Source: Warburgia ugandensis
Taxonomy: Eukaryota > Streptophyta > Magnoliopsida > Canellales > Canellaceae
Direction: 5' to 3'
NCBI GenBank assembly: GCA_035236585.1
Contig: CP141135.1
Span: 72,703,057 to 72,767,056 of the forward strand
Length of the DNA: 64,000 bases
This document shows, piece by piece, positions 49,857 through 63,726 of the stretch; the stretch's first letter is position 1; every line of letters begins with the position of its first letter. Position numbers and translations under genes: made by a program. A model generated the notes under the pieces. The model saw nothing but the letters and a program-made list of their open reading frames with translations, searched no databases and was not told the DNA's origin.

Positions 49857-49972
49857 GAAAAGGAGTAGACCACAAGGGTCAATAGTACATAGCCTTATTT
49901 TACATTTTACAAGAGGCTATTTTCACGCCTTGAACCTGTGACTTCAAGGTCACACTACGACAACTCTCCCCT
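49857..49972 (-). mobile_element. Au-family SINE, 3'-truncated, copy A
   Basis: Head and middle of the SINE inside the first 209-bp tandem unit. The SINE 3' end is replaced by other sequence. Confidence 0.8.
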
Positions 49973-50066
49973 TCACTTCACTAGTAAGTATAGTGTCACG
50001 GGGTTGCACTTTCACCTATGCTAAACCCGTTCGGCAGTTTATTTACCTCCCAATTAAAGCTCTCAG

Positions 50067-50181
50067 AAAAGGAGCATACCACAAGGGTCAATAGTACATA
50101 GCCTTATCTTGCATTTTACAAGAGGCTATTTTTACGCCTTGAACCTGTGACTTCAAGGTCACACTACAACAACTCTCCCCT
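50067..50181 (-). mobile_element. Au-family SINE, 3'-truncated, copy B
   Basis: Same truncated SINE in the second 209-bp tandem unit. It arose by duplication of copy A or the reverse, not by a new insertion. Confidence 0.8.
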
Positions 50182-50202
50182 TCACTTCACTAGTAAGTAT
50201 AG

Positions 50203-50732
50203 TGTCAGGGGGTTGCACTTTTACCTATGCTAAACCCGTGCGGCACTTGTGCACAATTCTTTTTTCGGAGCACAAGTCAGCCTTTAACCCCAAACTCTCA
50301 CTTGCTAGGGCTAAACTCACTCAAGCACTCAAGCAATAAGAGGAACTCAAGAGAACTCAGAAAGAAACTCTCCTAATGTATTCACTTTAGCTGAACTGTG
50401 AGCTGATTACAAGTGATGAACTTATACCTATTTATACTTGCTCTCCCCTATCTACCTCCTCAATGGATGGTCCAGATTATTCCAAATGTCTACAATCCAA
50501 TGGTTATGGACTCCTCTAGAACTCTTTCTAGAGAACTCTACACACTTCTCTAACCCTCTACTTTTTTACATATTTAAAGAGACTTCTAAAAACCGGGCCT
50601 TCTAGATTCAGGCCAAGTTCCATGGACCTTCCCAGGCTGGCTTGATTCCCTAAGGCCAGCTCCACGTCCCAAGTGAGCCTTCTTTAGAGGCTGCAAGCTT
50701 GGTCACGGGCCTTGCAGTGCAAGTCCGTGACA
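50203..50732. mobile_element. Solo LTR (about 530 bp)
   Basis: Begins TGTCA and ends TGACA, with atag directly before (50199-50202) and after (50733-50736), consistent with a 4-5-bp target duplication. No internal retroelement region is present, so this is the remnant left after recombination between two LTRs. The superfamily (Copia or Gypsy) cannot be told from one LTR. The first about 43 bp also occur at 49994-50036 through the local tandem duplication. Age cannot be dated without a partner LTR. Confidence 0.75.
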
Positions 50733-51146
50733 ATAGGCTCCCTTCAGTCCACTAACAAGCATGTGGCTGTTTTTATTTCATTTCTGACATTCAACCTTTT
50801 TATGCTCTGAGTATATTTGCTGTCACTACTCATTGCAGTTACAGAGGGGCTCGGACTACAAAGCTACACATAGCATCATTTTGCAGAATGCAGAAACTTT
50901 TGGTTTAGTCTGTCCTTGTGAAGGTTTGTTCCATTTGTAAACTCCGTTTCAGTTCTAGAGCATTTTTCTATGTTCTTTATCCCTTGCTGTTTATTTACCT
51001 CCCAATCGAACCTGCAGGAGGACAAAAGCACAAGAACAGCCTTGCCAGTAACCTCGCTAAAAGTTGGAGATGAATTTATGTTAAGAGTGCAGGGAGGTGC
51101 TAGGCACACAGGAATAGAGATCCAGGAATTCGTCGTTGAGAAGTAA

Positions 51147-51488
51147 ATTGCAGAGCTATCCTTGCCTTTTTCCTTTTCTCTGTGGATGGATTAAAACACT
51201 TGTATTGAGACGGAGCAGAACTTGCTAGTTCTGCGTCCAAATTCCAGTGAGGCTTGAAACTATCCAGTCTTCGCTGCAGAATAAGTATGCACAGCTCCCT
51301 GCATTTGCTCTAAATCTTTTCATTATAATCAGGAAGTTCTTAGCAATCCAGACATGTGATCCGTGGTTCACATCTGGATTCCTGTACAGAAACTCCAGAA
51401 AAACATGTTTATTTTGAAAACTACAGTTTTTATGGAATCGAGAGATGCATTGTGTTATCATGTATGTTTATTATCAACTTCAATTAAA
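51147..51488. other. No gene recognised
   Basis: Spacer between the broken DHQ-synthase-like gene and the PPR remnant. The frame 51225-51461 (-) has no domain. Confidence 0.4.
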
Positions 51489-52900
51489 CTATGAGCAGGA
51501 TTGCTTCTGATTACTTACTTTTAAACTCACCTTGTTTCTGATTTCCCTGGTATTATCCCATTTCCCAATGGTATGCTTGGGTTCCAACTCAAGTAGGTGG
51601 TCCATTACTTGTCTTGCTAAGGCCATATTGTGTTGGTCTTGACAGGATCTAAGTAAGGTACACCATATTCTGACATCTGGTTCCATGGGCATACTTTCCA
51701 CAAACTAGAACGCCTCGTTTACTAGTCCTTCTCTGCATAGCAGATCCACCATGCATCCACAATGATCCATCCCTCGTTTCATACCATGCTCCTCTTTCAT
51801 GGACTGAAAACATCACCATCCCTCGTCCACTAGTCCTGCATGAATACATGCATATAAGCTGCTTAGAATGGCAACACTTTCTGGCTTAAATCCTTCTCTT
51901 TGCATCTGACTGAACCGGATGCCGTGCCCATGAAGTGCTTGTATTGTAGTAGTCCAAGAAACCATTGGTTTTTTTTCTGTTAAAAATTTGACAAGCATTT
52001 TAGATGTTACCACATTTTGCATGCATGTCCATTAGAGCATTTGCCAATGTAGTGTCCTCATATCCGTTTTTCTCGATGTAACAATAAATCCCTTACCTAG
52101 GTCAGAGCTTCCTGACTTTAAGCATGTATTTACCACAACCAGCAAGGAGATTTCATCACGTCTTACATTTGCAGATTCCATTCCCTTAACAAATCTGTTG
52201 TCTCATTTAGGCAAATGATATCCTCATATACATTGATCATAGCAGTCCATGAGACTACAGTTCTCACCTGCATCTTTTCAAAAACCCGTTCTTCGCATGC
52301 ATGTCAATCAGTGCGCTGTAGACGAACACGTCAAAATCTTTTAAGGCTATTAATCACATAAGCATGGACAGATTTTCCTTTTGTCAAGCCCCTTAGAGCT
52401 GACAAATGAGTAACCTTATTGGGTCACTCCATTCGATCTCACATTTTCATTAATGATAGTATCTGCAACTGAAAGTGCCTTAAAAGGATAACCTTTAGAA
52501 ACATGGTATTCCATAGAACTATATCTCTGAGTAGTTCCATGCAGATGTACGATTGCCAAATAAGCCATACATCTTTAGCAGCGCAGTCTCAATAACTAAC
52601 CCTCCTTCGAAACCTGCCATGTATCACTTCTCCTTCAGAAACTTCTGATATAAGCCCAAAAGCCTTGTTCCCAAACATAACAGCATAACTATATATATTC
52701 AATGCCTTCTTTCTCATGTCAGCATAGACCACAATGACCTTCCGGGACTGCTCTCCTTCAAAGAGACTCTGGTTATATTGTTCCACGTGTATGCATGTGG
52801 TTCATTCATTTGATGGGCAATTGAAGTTGCCAACTATGTTTCTACGAAGAGGATTTGAAGTAGACTTTGTTGAACTGTTGCATTGTTTTGCATGTTTCCA
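51489..52900 (-). pseudogene. PPR protein gene (PLS class), broken
   Basis: Read on the minus strand, pieces of a plant PPR protein appear in several frames. A repeat-like segment with MRKKALNIYSYAVMFGNKAF is near 52700. Another carries MLVKFLTEKKPMVSWTTTIQ and then SQMQREGFKPES and CIHAGLVDEGW near 51820-52010. An E-domain-like end, MPMEPDVRIWCTLLRSCQDQ, is followed by LLELEPKHTIG near 51550-51700. These are hallmarks of PLS-class PPR proteins, which bind organellar RNA. Several frame changes and stops separate the pieces, so no full protein is encoded. The RNA target and organelle cannot be inferred. Confidence 0.75.
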
Positions 52901-53419
52901 AGTCGAACATTATTAGTAGCTAAACCGTGAATGCCATCATTAGGCCTTTTAACCTTCCGTCTTTCTCAAAAGAAAAAAAAAATAAAAATACTGAGATCAT
53001 TTAATGGACGGTGGATTTTAGGCTAAGCTTCTCTTAAGACTAAGAGAACGCCTAGAATGTGAGTAGTTAGAGATCAATGAACTTCGGGCCCCACTTGTAA
53101 TCTTAGCCCTAACGTGGGTTCCCTATTTATGTTCTAAACATGATGAATGGTTTGGATTAAGAAAAATTATTACCATGCATGGAATAAGTGGGGCATACTC
53201 TCTCTCCACTTTAGTGTGTAAATCTTACTGGGACTTCTTTCCTCCTATAGTAAGATGTTCCTAATGAGTTTGGTAGCAAATGTAATAAAATATTAACACG
53301 GGCTACTGCCAAGATAGTTAACAGAGTACACAACAACTACCTAAAGTCAGAAGATGAACAAAAATCTATAACAAAACAATCCCCCTCACAAAAACAAAAC
53401 TGAATTTCCCTCATAGTCT
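52901..53419. other. No gene recognised
   Basis: Intergenic and 3' UTR sequence downstream of the L13a gene; no domain or repeat recognised. Confidence 0.45.
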
Positions 53420-56625
<3,206 letters not shown>

Positions 56626-56626
56626 C

Positions 56627-56634
56627 TAGGGTTT
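56627..56634 (-). promoter_or_regulatory. Telo-box (AAACCCTA)
   Basis: Exact AAACCCTA on the gene strand, about 32-39 nt upstream of the L13a ATG. Telo-boxes are frequent in promoters and leaders of plant translation-apparatus genes. Confidence 0.7.
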
Positions 56635-56639
56635 TGGAA

Positions 56640-57440
56640 ATTTCCATGACATTATTTTTGAAGAAAAAATGTGAGCGGGTGAAGGGACAACTGGACCCAC
56701 ATTTTTTATGATCTCCGGCGTTGAAATAGTGATGGCAAATGAGCATTATAGAGAAAATCTGATCCTCTTGAATATCTCACAAAATTATATAGTGAGCTCG
56801 CTGAAGTGAACCCCACTTTGGATGGTGGTTCCACAAATGGTTGATTAGACCCATTCATCTGATTTCTCTCAACTTTATGCCTTGATAACAGTTAGTGTTG
56901 GATGAACATAGAATCAGAATAAATGTTTTTTTAACCTAATTCAAAGAACAGTCCATGATCAACAAGTATAGTTTTCTGATTTTTATATTCATCCAATCAC
57001 CTTGATGTTGCGCATACAAGTGATTCAGGGTCAGATAAATCAAATGAATGAATCTGATCAACCTAGGGTATATAGTACAAAAGTGGGGCGCATTACTGCA
57101 GTATCCTATCATTGCACTTGTTTTACAAAAGGTGTAGCTAGAAAATGACAAATAATTCATCTAAACCTCTCCAAGTAAGAGACTTGTGGGTCCAGATGGT
57201 AAGTGTTGCTACTGGGAACCTAATTGGAGAGCCATCATATGGACGGATCAGATCAAGAACTATTTCGTAAACTTCATAAGCATTCCCACTTTCAACTACT
57301 TCGTAGAGGGACTCCCCAGCTTGGTTGGAGTGCATCCTGCCATTCTTAGAACGGTGGTCTTTGGATGGCTTGCTAGCTTGAACGAAATAATTATCACCAA
57401 TGATCACGTTGTGAGTGTTAGGAAAAAAGAAAAAGAAAAA
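56640..57440. other. Intergenic; one unassigned open frame
   Basis: The minus-strand frame 57138-57482 is open for 114 codons, but its first part crosses a SINE. The plus strand is open over nearly the same stretch (57186-57566). Neither has a domain I recognise, and splice partners are absent. It could be a diverged exon of an unknown gene. Confidence 0.3.
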
Positions 57441-57559
57441 GGCAGCCCCGTATACAGGGTTCAGCGCAGGGGCAGACCACAAGGATCAATATTATGTCTT
57501 AAACTAGTGACCTTAAGGTCACATGATGACAACTCTACTGTTGCGCAAAGGCTCTCCTT
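57441..57559 (-). mobile_element. Au-family SINE, internally shortened, with 15-bp target duplication
   Basis: Flanked by perfect ttgtgagtgttagga at 57409-57423 and 57561-57575. A few extra A-rich bases between the left duplicate and the SINE terminus are its 3' tail. Confidence 0.9.
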
Positions 57560-58229
57560 CTTGTGAGTGTTAGGATTCAGTTCTGAAAAATAATCTGAAG
57601 ACCAAACCAGAAGAAGATAAGATATGAATATGAGAACAAGATGATCAGAAAGTTGAAAACTTATTAGTCCAAGCGTGTCAAGCTGCAGTCCTTTGCTTAT
57701 ACACTTGAAAGTGGCAAGGGTCAAGATAATTGATCATCTGCTAGTGCATTACAAAGGATGAGCGCAACACCCTACCAAAAGTTGATTACATATCATGTGC
57801 TTGCTCTCTTCAAATGGCCCAGCTCTCTCCAGACTGATCTGAACTAAAGATTTTCTTTGATGGTATAGATGCACTAGTGACCTACCATAGGCGAGGTTCC
57901 TTCTTGCTTTCCTACGCTAGCAGGCCTTCTTCCCACGTTTTCATCCCTTCCATCAAAGTCATTTTCCACCTAAGGTATCTCTACAATCATAACTGTACTT
58001 CATCTGTGTCACTTCTGGTTGTGCTTCTGTTCATAAAACCATGGACTCCAAGCAGTGTATTTCAGGTAGATGCCCTGTTGCCTGCGACCAACTGCCTTAG
58101 ACAATATTGTTGGCAGAAGTGGTGAGATTATGTGGTATTTTTGTGAATGAGAACATAATTTTCCCTATAATGGAAACTCGGTTCAACCTTGCAGTCTCAA
58201 TAATTTCCCCTACAATGTACTTACTGCTA

Positions 58230-58407
58230 GGGCAGCCCCAGTGCACAAAGTTCCCACCTATACAGGATTCAGGTAAAGGGCGGACTACAAGAGTCTATAG
58301 TACACAGTTGTACCTTGCATTTTTGTAAGAGGTTATTTTCACGCCTTGAACCCATGATCTCAAGGTCACACGACGACAACTTTTACCATTGCAGCAAAGC
58401 TTCCCTT
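58230..58407 (-). mobile_element. Au-family SINE inserted in a kinase exon
   Basis: Full-length layout, flanked by perfect ccctacaatgtactt at 58208-58222 and 58408-58422. The duplicated target is itself kinase coding sequence (PYNVL), so the exon continues on the other side. Confidence 0.92.
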
Positions 58408-58588
58408 CCCTACAATGTACTTGAGGCTGCAACCCATAAATTTGATAGAAAATATATGCTTGGGGAAGTTGGTATATAGAGGATGGATTGGTACGTATAC
58501 TATGACTGCAGCAACAGCCGGCGAAGGGGTTCAAGTTGCCATCAAGAAGCTCAGGAAGGACGGAGGACAAGGCCACGTTGAATGGCAG

Positions 58589-59603
58589 GTAAGCTCTTTT
58601 CATTGGAGAAAATTGGGGAAAAGTATAGAAAATTTTAGTACAAGGCAATACATATATAAAAATGGTTTGTAAGTATTTGTAAGGTTAATTATTTTTTCTA
58701 GTACAAGTGAAGAATTAGTACACTTCTAAATCTGATCCCAGTTAAAGGAAAAAGAGGTCATACAAATCAGCGAAGAGGCTGATCTGTATGCTGTCAACTG
58801 CATAAGATATTTTGGGGAATTTATCAAATTAATTAACTAAAATAAAATGTATGCTAACGTACAGCACATGAGCCAATATAGTCAGGTGGCTAGGCTAAGA
58901 CCCCTCTCCCATAATTAGTTCACAGGTTTAGGGTAGTGAATTGCATCTCTTTGTCCCGAGTAACCTATTGGGTGCTTGAGTTACTAGTTCATGTACAAAA
59001 AGGTTTTAACATATAGAAAATGAGTTTAAACAAATAAACGCCAATTTTCTCATGCATAGTATTCTTTCTTGGAAGATTTGATTCATTCATCTTGTACAAA
59101 GTACAAGAATTAGGAAAATCATAAGAAATCAATGCATTTGGACGATATAAATCACTTATTTCATGTCTTTAAAAAATAAAATAAAATAAATAATTGTGAT
59201 TTCTAACTAAGGAAAAAATAGGATAAAAGTATCCAATGACATGATATTTGATCTCCAGGTTATTTAAGTCATTTCAAACATCACGAATGACTTAGATCTA
59301 AAAAAAATGGTCACCATTCATGAAAAACCTGGGCGTCTACTTCTTCGCTTGCCCTTCGAACGTGGACTCTTACATGTACTAGAAAATACTACCACATTTT
59401 TCTCTAATAATTTTTATCTTTAGAAGTAAAGGAAAAAAAAAATCATTCACACACACACACTCCTTAATGTAATTCCCAGCCAGAAGAGAAAACAGCACCT
59501 TGAATCTGTGACCAAGCGCATCCACAGAAGATGCCTTACTTAAGGCTCATATCATCCAATACTAAAAATCTGAATAACTATGTTCAACTATTTTACCTTG
59601 CAG
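58589..59603. other. Intron-like spacer inside the broken kinase
   Basis: AT-rich, with a short (CA)n run near 59450. No kinase-like or other coding blocks were recognised. Confidence 0.5.
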
Positions 59604-60145
59604 GACTTCAACCCCAAGCTTTTGGGTTTTGGTCTGGCCAAGTTTGGTCCAGCAGAGGGTGAAACCCATGTCTCAACGCGGTGCTTGGGACACTGATATT
59701 TTGCCCCGGAATATGTCTCACCCGTAAAACCTCAAATTATCCTCTCAAGAAATGTGATGTTCAACTCTATCTGTTGAGGGTCGAGGGCTCCACCTTCTCC
59801 GTCTTCAAACTCCGATTCGTATTTTTCATATAGAAATCTCTAATCAACTATAAAATCAGATTTATTTTGCATCATATCTAACAAATTTCTTGGTTCAGAC
59901 CAAAGAAATAGTATCACTTAATTATTATCAAATTGACTGCAATCTTTTTCTATCGGTGAGGATCACACCAAAGCTTAGAGGGTGAATGCGCATATTCTGA
60001 CTTAAAATGCAGACTAAAATACAAATGGGACAAACTATTTCAATGATTGCAGCCATTCATCTATTTGGCTGCGCCGTAGATGACAATACATAAATGTTAT
60101 CCAGGATTTGATGATTATAACCATTGATAAAAATGTGGTGCTTTT

Positions 60146-60302
60146 AATCATCATCATCAAGAACTTATCCTAATTAGGAGTTGGCCACATGAATCTTATT
60201 CCTCCATTCTCCTCTATTATTAATTAATTTGGCTTTATTTAGTCTCAAAGTTTTTAAATCTTTTTTCACCACTTCTATCCATGTTCTTTTGGCCATTCCC
60301 TT
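60146..60302 (-). mobile_element. 157-bp RTE 3'-end insertion with 17-bp target duplication
   Basis: RTE 3' terminus (aacttatcctaattaggagt onward to tatccatgttcttttggcca) flanked by aaaaatgtggtgctttt (60129-60145) and aaaaatatggtgctttt (60303-60319). It lies in the last intron of the broken kinase. Confidence 0.9.
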
Positions 60303-61200
60303 AAAAATATGGTGCTTTTGATGATGAATATAAATTATTGCCTTTTACCTTTTCAAAGAGGCATTTTGAAGGCTAAAAGTAAGAGGCTAGGATTACCAGA
60401 TTGGTTGTAGTTTCATTACATGATTCCTTTCCAGCGTGGCCTAGAAGGTTGATGGTTTGGATCATGGAGAAAAGTCTTCCCTTCTAATGTTTTCCAAGTG
60501 AAAATATGTGCACCCAAACGTATAAGAACCCGTTCACCTCAGGGAAAAGTACAGGGTGTTGCCATTCGTTGCCTATCTTCATTCATCCAATAATCAATGA
60601 CACTTCCATGAACACCATTTCGATTATCTTCTGACAGGTCATTTGACGCTAATGACCGGGGTGTACAGCTTTGGCTTGGTAGTTCTGGATATACTAACCG
60701 GCAATGGCGGATCCAGGAAAAACAGATGTAGGTTGGTTGGTGACCCAGCAGTGTTTGCGAGACCATATCTGAGGAATAAGTTGGACTTGCACCGAATCAT
60801 CGACGGGGGAATACTGCGGAAGTTCCGCATAGAAGAAGCATTTGAGTTTGCCGATATCATTCTCAGGTGCATCAACTCTGAAGCGAAAAGACGACCAACC
60901 ATGACGGAAGTTGTAGAGGCTCTGGAGCGTTTAGCACAGAGCAGGGATTACAATGTGAGTTCTTCTACTACCACCATTGTAAACTTCTTGTGGCAATGAA
61001 GGGGGAGAAGAACTAAGTGCTTCGAGCTTGACACAAAGACTTTGTTGATAACAAACCAACAACATCATTCATTGAGTATATTTTGACATGACTTTCCTAG
61101 AAACACTACTGGAAACTCGACTAGACTGAAAGTGGAGTTCATTGAGTTAACTCGAAACAACTCTGGTGACTTGTAAATAAAATTAAAAATAAATAATATG

Positions 61201-61316
61201 ATGATGATATTATTTATTTTTAATTATATTTAAAATTTACTTTATATAATAGGGGTCAAGGTCCTGATGATGATGATATTATTTATCTTTAATTATATTT
61301 AAAATTTACTTTATAT
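61201..61316. repeat. 47-bp direct repeat separated by 22 bp
   Basis: Copies at 61201-61247 and 61270-61316 differ at one base. The 22-bp spacer reads like a worn RTE terminus (caaggtcctgatg). It is either a tiny RTE insertion with an unusually long target duplication or a plain tandem duplication. Confidence 0.7.
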
Positions 61317-63726
61317 GCGCATGTCATTAGTGGAGAGCGAGTAAAGATGTGGTGGCGGGTAAAATTACAAGCTACGCTGTCTCGATCATCCAAACCATTT
61401 ATCTGGTAGAGCTTGCTTGCACTTCTCATAAAGTTTCTTTGGCAACAGTTGCCGGAAACTCTCCCTCAAGTGGAGAAGACAAGCTTCCCAATATGCTTTT
61501 GGGAAACGAAAGTTCATCTAGTTCTGTATTTCTTTTCTAATGCTTCATAGTTCTTACAGTTTTTAAGATTTATAATTATTATTATTTTTCACAATTCTCG
61601 TTTCTCTAATCCAACTTGCCCGTTTTCGTTTTCATTTCCTTCGTTGGCATCTAAGCCTACAACGTTCAAATCGGTTTTCAATTTACCCCATGCCTCATAT
61701 AATGAAGATGGTTTGGATCATCATGACGAGCGAACCCTCCTTGTGGCCTCGCCCGCTTATGTTTATCAAAGAAAAATATGAGCATCCACCTCACAGGAAG
61801 TTGTTTAATGCACCAAGCCTCGTATATCAACAAATTCTACCCAGAATCGTCTCAATAGCAGTGATGACCTGCTCATTATAAGATGATTTTAAGCTCATAG
61901 ATGAATTGCAAATGCTGCTTCTTGAGGTCAGTTGGAGGCTTTTACTGTGCAAAGGAGGAGGTTCAACCACCTCGACTGTGCAGAGGTTTGCACTACATTG
62001 AAGAGAGGTAAATACTGTGCTTCTTGTTGAAAAGAAGTTAAACAGGACAGAGAGGACAAGAAATCTCCTCAGAGAGACTTCCAAATCTATCAAATAAAGT
62101 TGAAACTTTTCCTTGTGTAGTTAATGAGAAACCGCAGAACAAAGTGATGTTCTTCCACCAGAAGAACTGTTACTTGCACATTGCTGACTTCAGTTTTAAG
62201 GTAAGTCTTTCACCGGTAATCTTTTCTGAAGAATGGCAAAACAGAGATTCAGGGCCATCATAACCTTGCCCCTCCACAGGTTTATCACTTCATAAATTCA
62301 GTTTTCTAGCTCGTCCATACAATTCTCTGTCTTAAAGTCTGGTCAGGGTGGTCGTTCCCAAGTCTATGAACTACCATAAGCCAAAAACCAATAGTTCAGG
62401 GAGGCTTGTGACAAAGCAACTGCAAGAAGTTCAATGCAAGGTCAAATACAGTTGCATCCTTGCACACGACCTGGTGTGACGAATCTCACACAAAATATGG
62501 CACTTGTTTATGCGCACAAGAAGGATGTGAGGACTGAAAATGGAAGTAGAAGTCAAATGCCAAAAACAAGGCAACAGAGTTTGACATCTCAAACATCCTT
62601 CCATATCCATATTCTAGCTACAACTCTAAATCAAGCTTAGTGAAAGGGTTATATGTGAACAGCAGGTGCCACTGAAGAGCAGGTTCGGGTGTGCAAGCAG
62701 GAGGATAGTGGCTGATAAAGAGCATCTAGAAATCTTCAACATTGTATAATATTAAAGATAAACAGTTAGCACATAAAAGACATTAACTTAATCATTATTA
62801 ATGGACAATGATATGCTGGAAATAACATAGAATCACTGTTAAAGGGGGTCATGATGGTATCCTTACAGTGGATGTTACTGACAGGAGGAAGAGGAGGAGT
62901 GTGAGCAGAAGCCGTAGTGAAATCCTTGAAGACTACAACTAGGAGTAAGAAGCCTGCACAGGAGCTACACTAGTATGAGCATCCTACTACTGGGATCCAA
63001 ACTAATGAGGATCCTTGGAGACATTTCAAAATCCTCACCAGACAACAGATCCAACAAGCTACAGAACATTGGGGTAAAATGAATTGCTTCCTGTTTCTCC
63101 TACCTCTGTTTTAAGTGTGCCATCTCATCTTGTTGAAGTTTGTTAAACTGCAGGAGGTAGATTATATCTAAGTCCAAAGAATCAGCCAAAAGTTGTTTGG
63201 CAAACCCCAAGAACATGACAATATATCATGAAATATCTGTGAAACCATAGAAGACCTTGGTTGTACAGTATCCTGAATAGAGGGTAATAGGATGCAGATA
63301 AGTGGCAATCGTTTGTGTAACATCATTCTAAATGAAAACAGAGAATCTCATCCAAAAAATCCTGGTTCACGAGTTTATGTTTACAAGATGGTGACTGCCA
63401 TGTTTTAGAAGTGGTTGCCAATAGTCAGATGCAAAACAAGCAGGTTCACATTCACATTGAAGAGGAAAAGCATAGATGTCTCTCAATTGCCTCAAAGAGG
63501 AAATTCAGGAACTAAAATGAATGCACTTAATTAGTACCTGTACATGGAAAACTAATCACATGCATCAAATATATTCAGCAACCAGCATAGAAAAAAGAGG
63601 ATCTGTTTTCTTGATGCAAGAACCTAAGCTTTAGACAAGATACTGCAACTTCCGGGGAATTACCAAAACCAAGGAGGCACAAAAATATGAACAAATACTA
63701 AACCAACTTTAGATCGAAATAGAGGA
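61317..63726. other. No gene recognised; likely 3' flank of the kinase at the window end
   Basis: About 2.4 kb without recognised domains. Frames at 61349-61540, 61690-61881 and 62434-62640 carry no motif. The part nearest 63726 should be the 3' UTR of the minus-strand kinase. Confidence 0.4.

Larger units (their letters stand above)
49551..51015. repeat. Nested duplications carrying an exon of the DHQ-synthase-like gene
   Basis: Outer direct repeat: about 49551-49856 and 50736-51015 (shared cactaa(t/c)aagcatgtggctg, gctacacatagcatcatttt, gtttatttacctcccaatcg). Inner tandem repeat: 49828-50036 and 50037-50245 (209 bp each), each containing a truncated SINE and the first about 43 bp of the LTR. 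The duplicates are close in sequence, so the rearrangement is fairly recent. Confidence 0.85.
47950..51146 (+). pseudogene. 3-dehydroquinate-synthase-like (type II) gene, broken
   Basis: Exon-like blocks are in correct order. 47962-48056 carries SAENITAAF and KTVFVIAKS with an in-frame TAG between them. 48201-48269 (23 codons, intact, with AG and GT borders) carries LEHGLGG and LHVDDVGAILEL. 48528-48669 carries TKATVTQVRMAGTGDRV and, after a frame change, DLCSLVRPGEGLL. 49006-49096 carries VGSFARGLFL and, after another frame change, HSECLE. A block with SIILQNAETVGLVCPC lies at 49682-49763 and again, duplicated, at 50840-50923. 51018-51146 carries TSLKVGDEFMLRVQGGARHT and ends VVEK. The plant protein resembles archaeal DHQ synthase II, but its plant role is unclear. 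The N-terminal part and a central block of about 60 residues were not found. At least one stop and two or three frame changes make it non-functional as read. Introns are retained, so it is not a processed copy. Confidence 0.75.
58190..60999 (+). pseudogene. Receptor-like cytoplasmic kinase (RLCK VII-like), broken
   Basis: The remains are in order. After a ttgcag acceptor, 58194-58222 plus 58408-58588 encode an LNNFPYNVLEAATHKFD start, a damaged Gly-rich loop (frame change and stop after MLGE) and the ATP-site Lys in VAIKKLRKD, ending at a GT donor. 59604 onward carries FNPKLLGFGLAKFGPAEGET, in which the DFG Asp is Gly, then a stop where the T-x-GY segment should be, then FAPEYV. 60638-60999 carries TGVYSFGLVVLDILTG, ARPYLRNKLDLHRI and RRPTMTEVVEALERL (subdomains IX-XI). 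The middle subdomains were not found. The Gly loop and DFG Asp are both lost, so no kinase activity is expected. A SINE splits the first exon. Confidence 0.82.
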
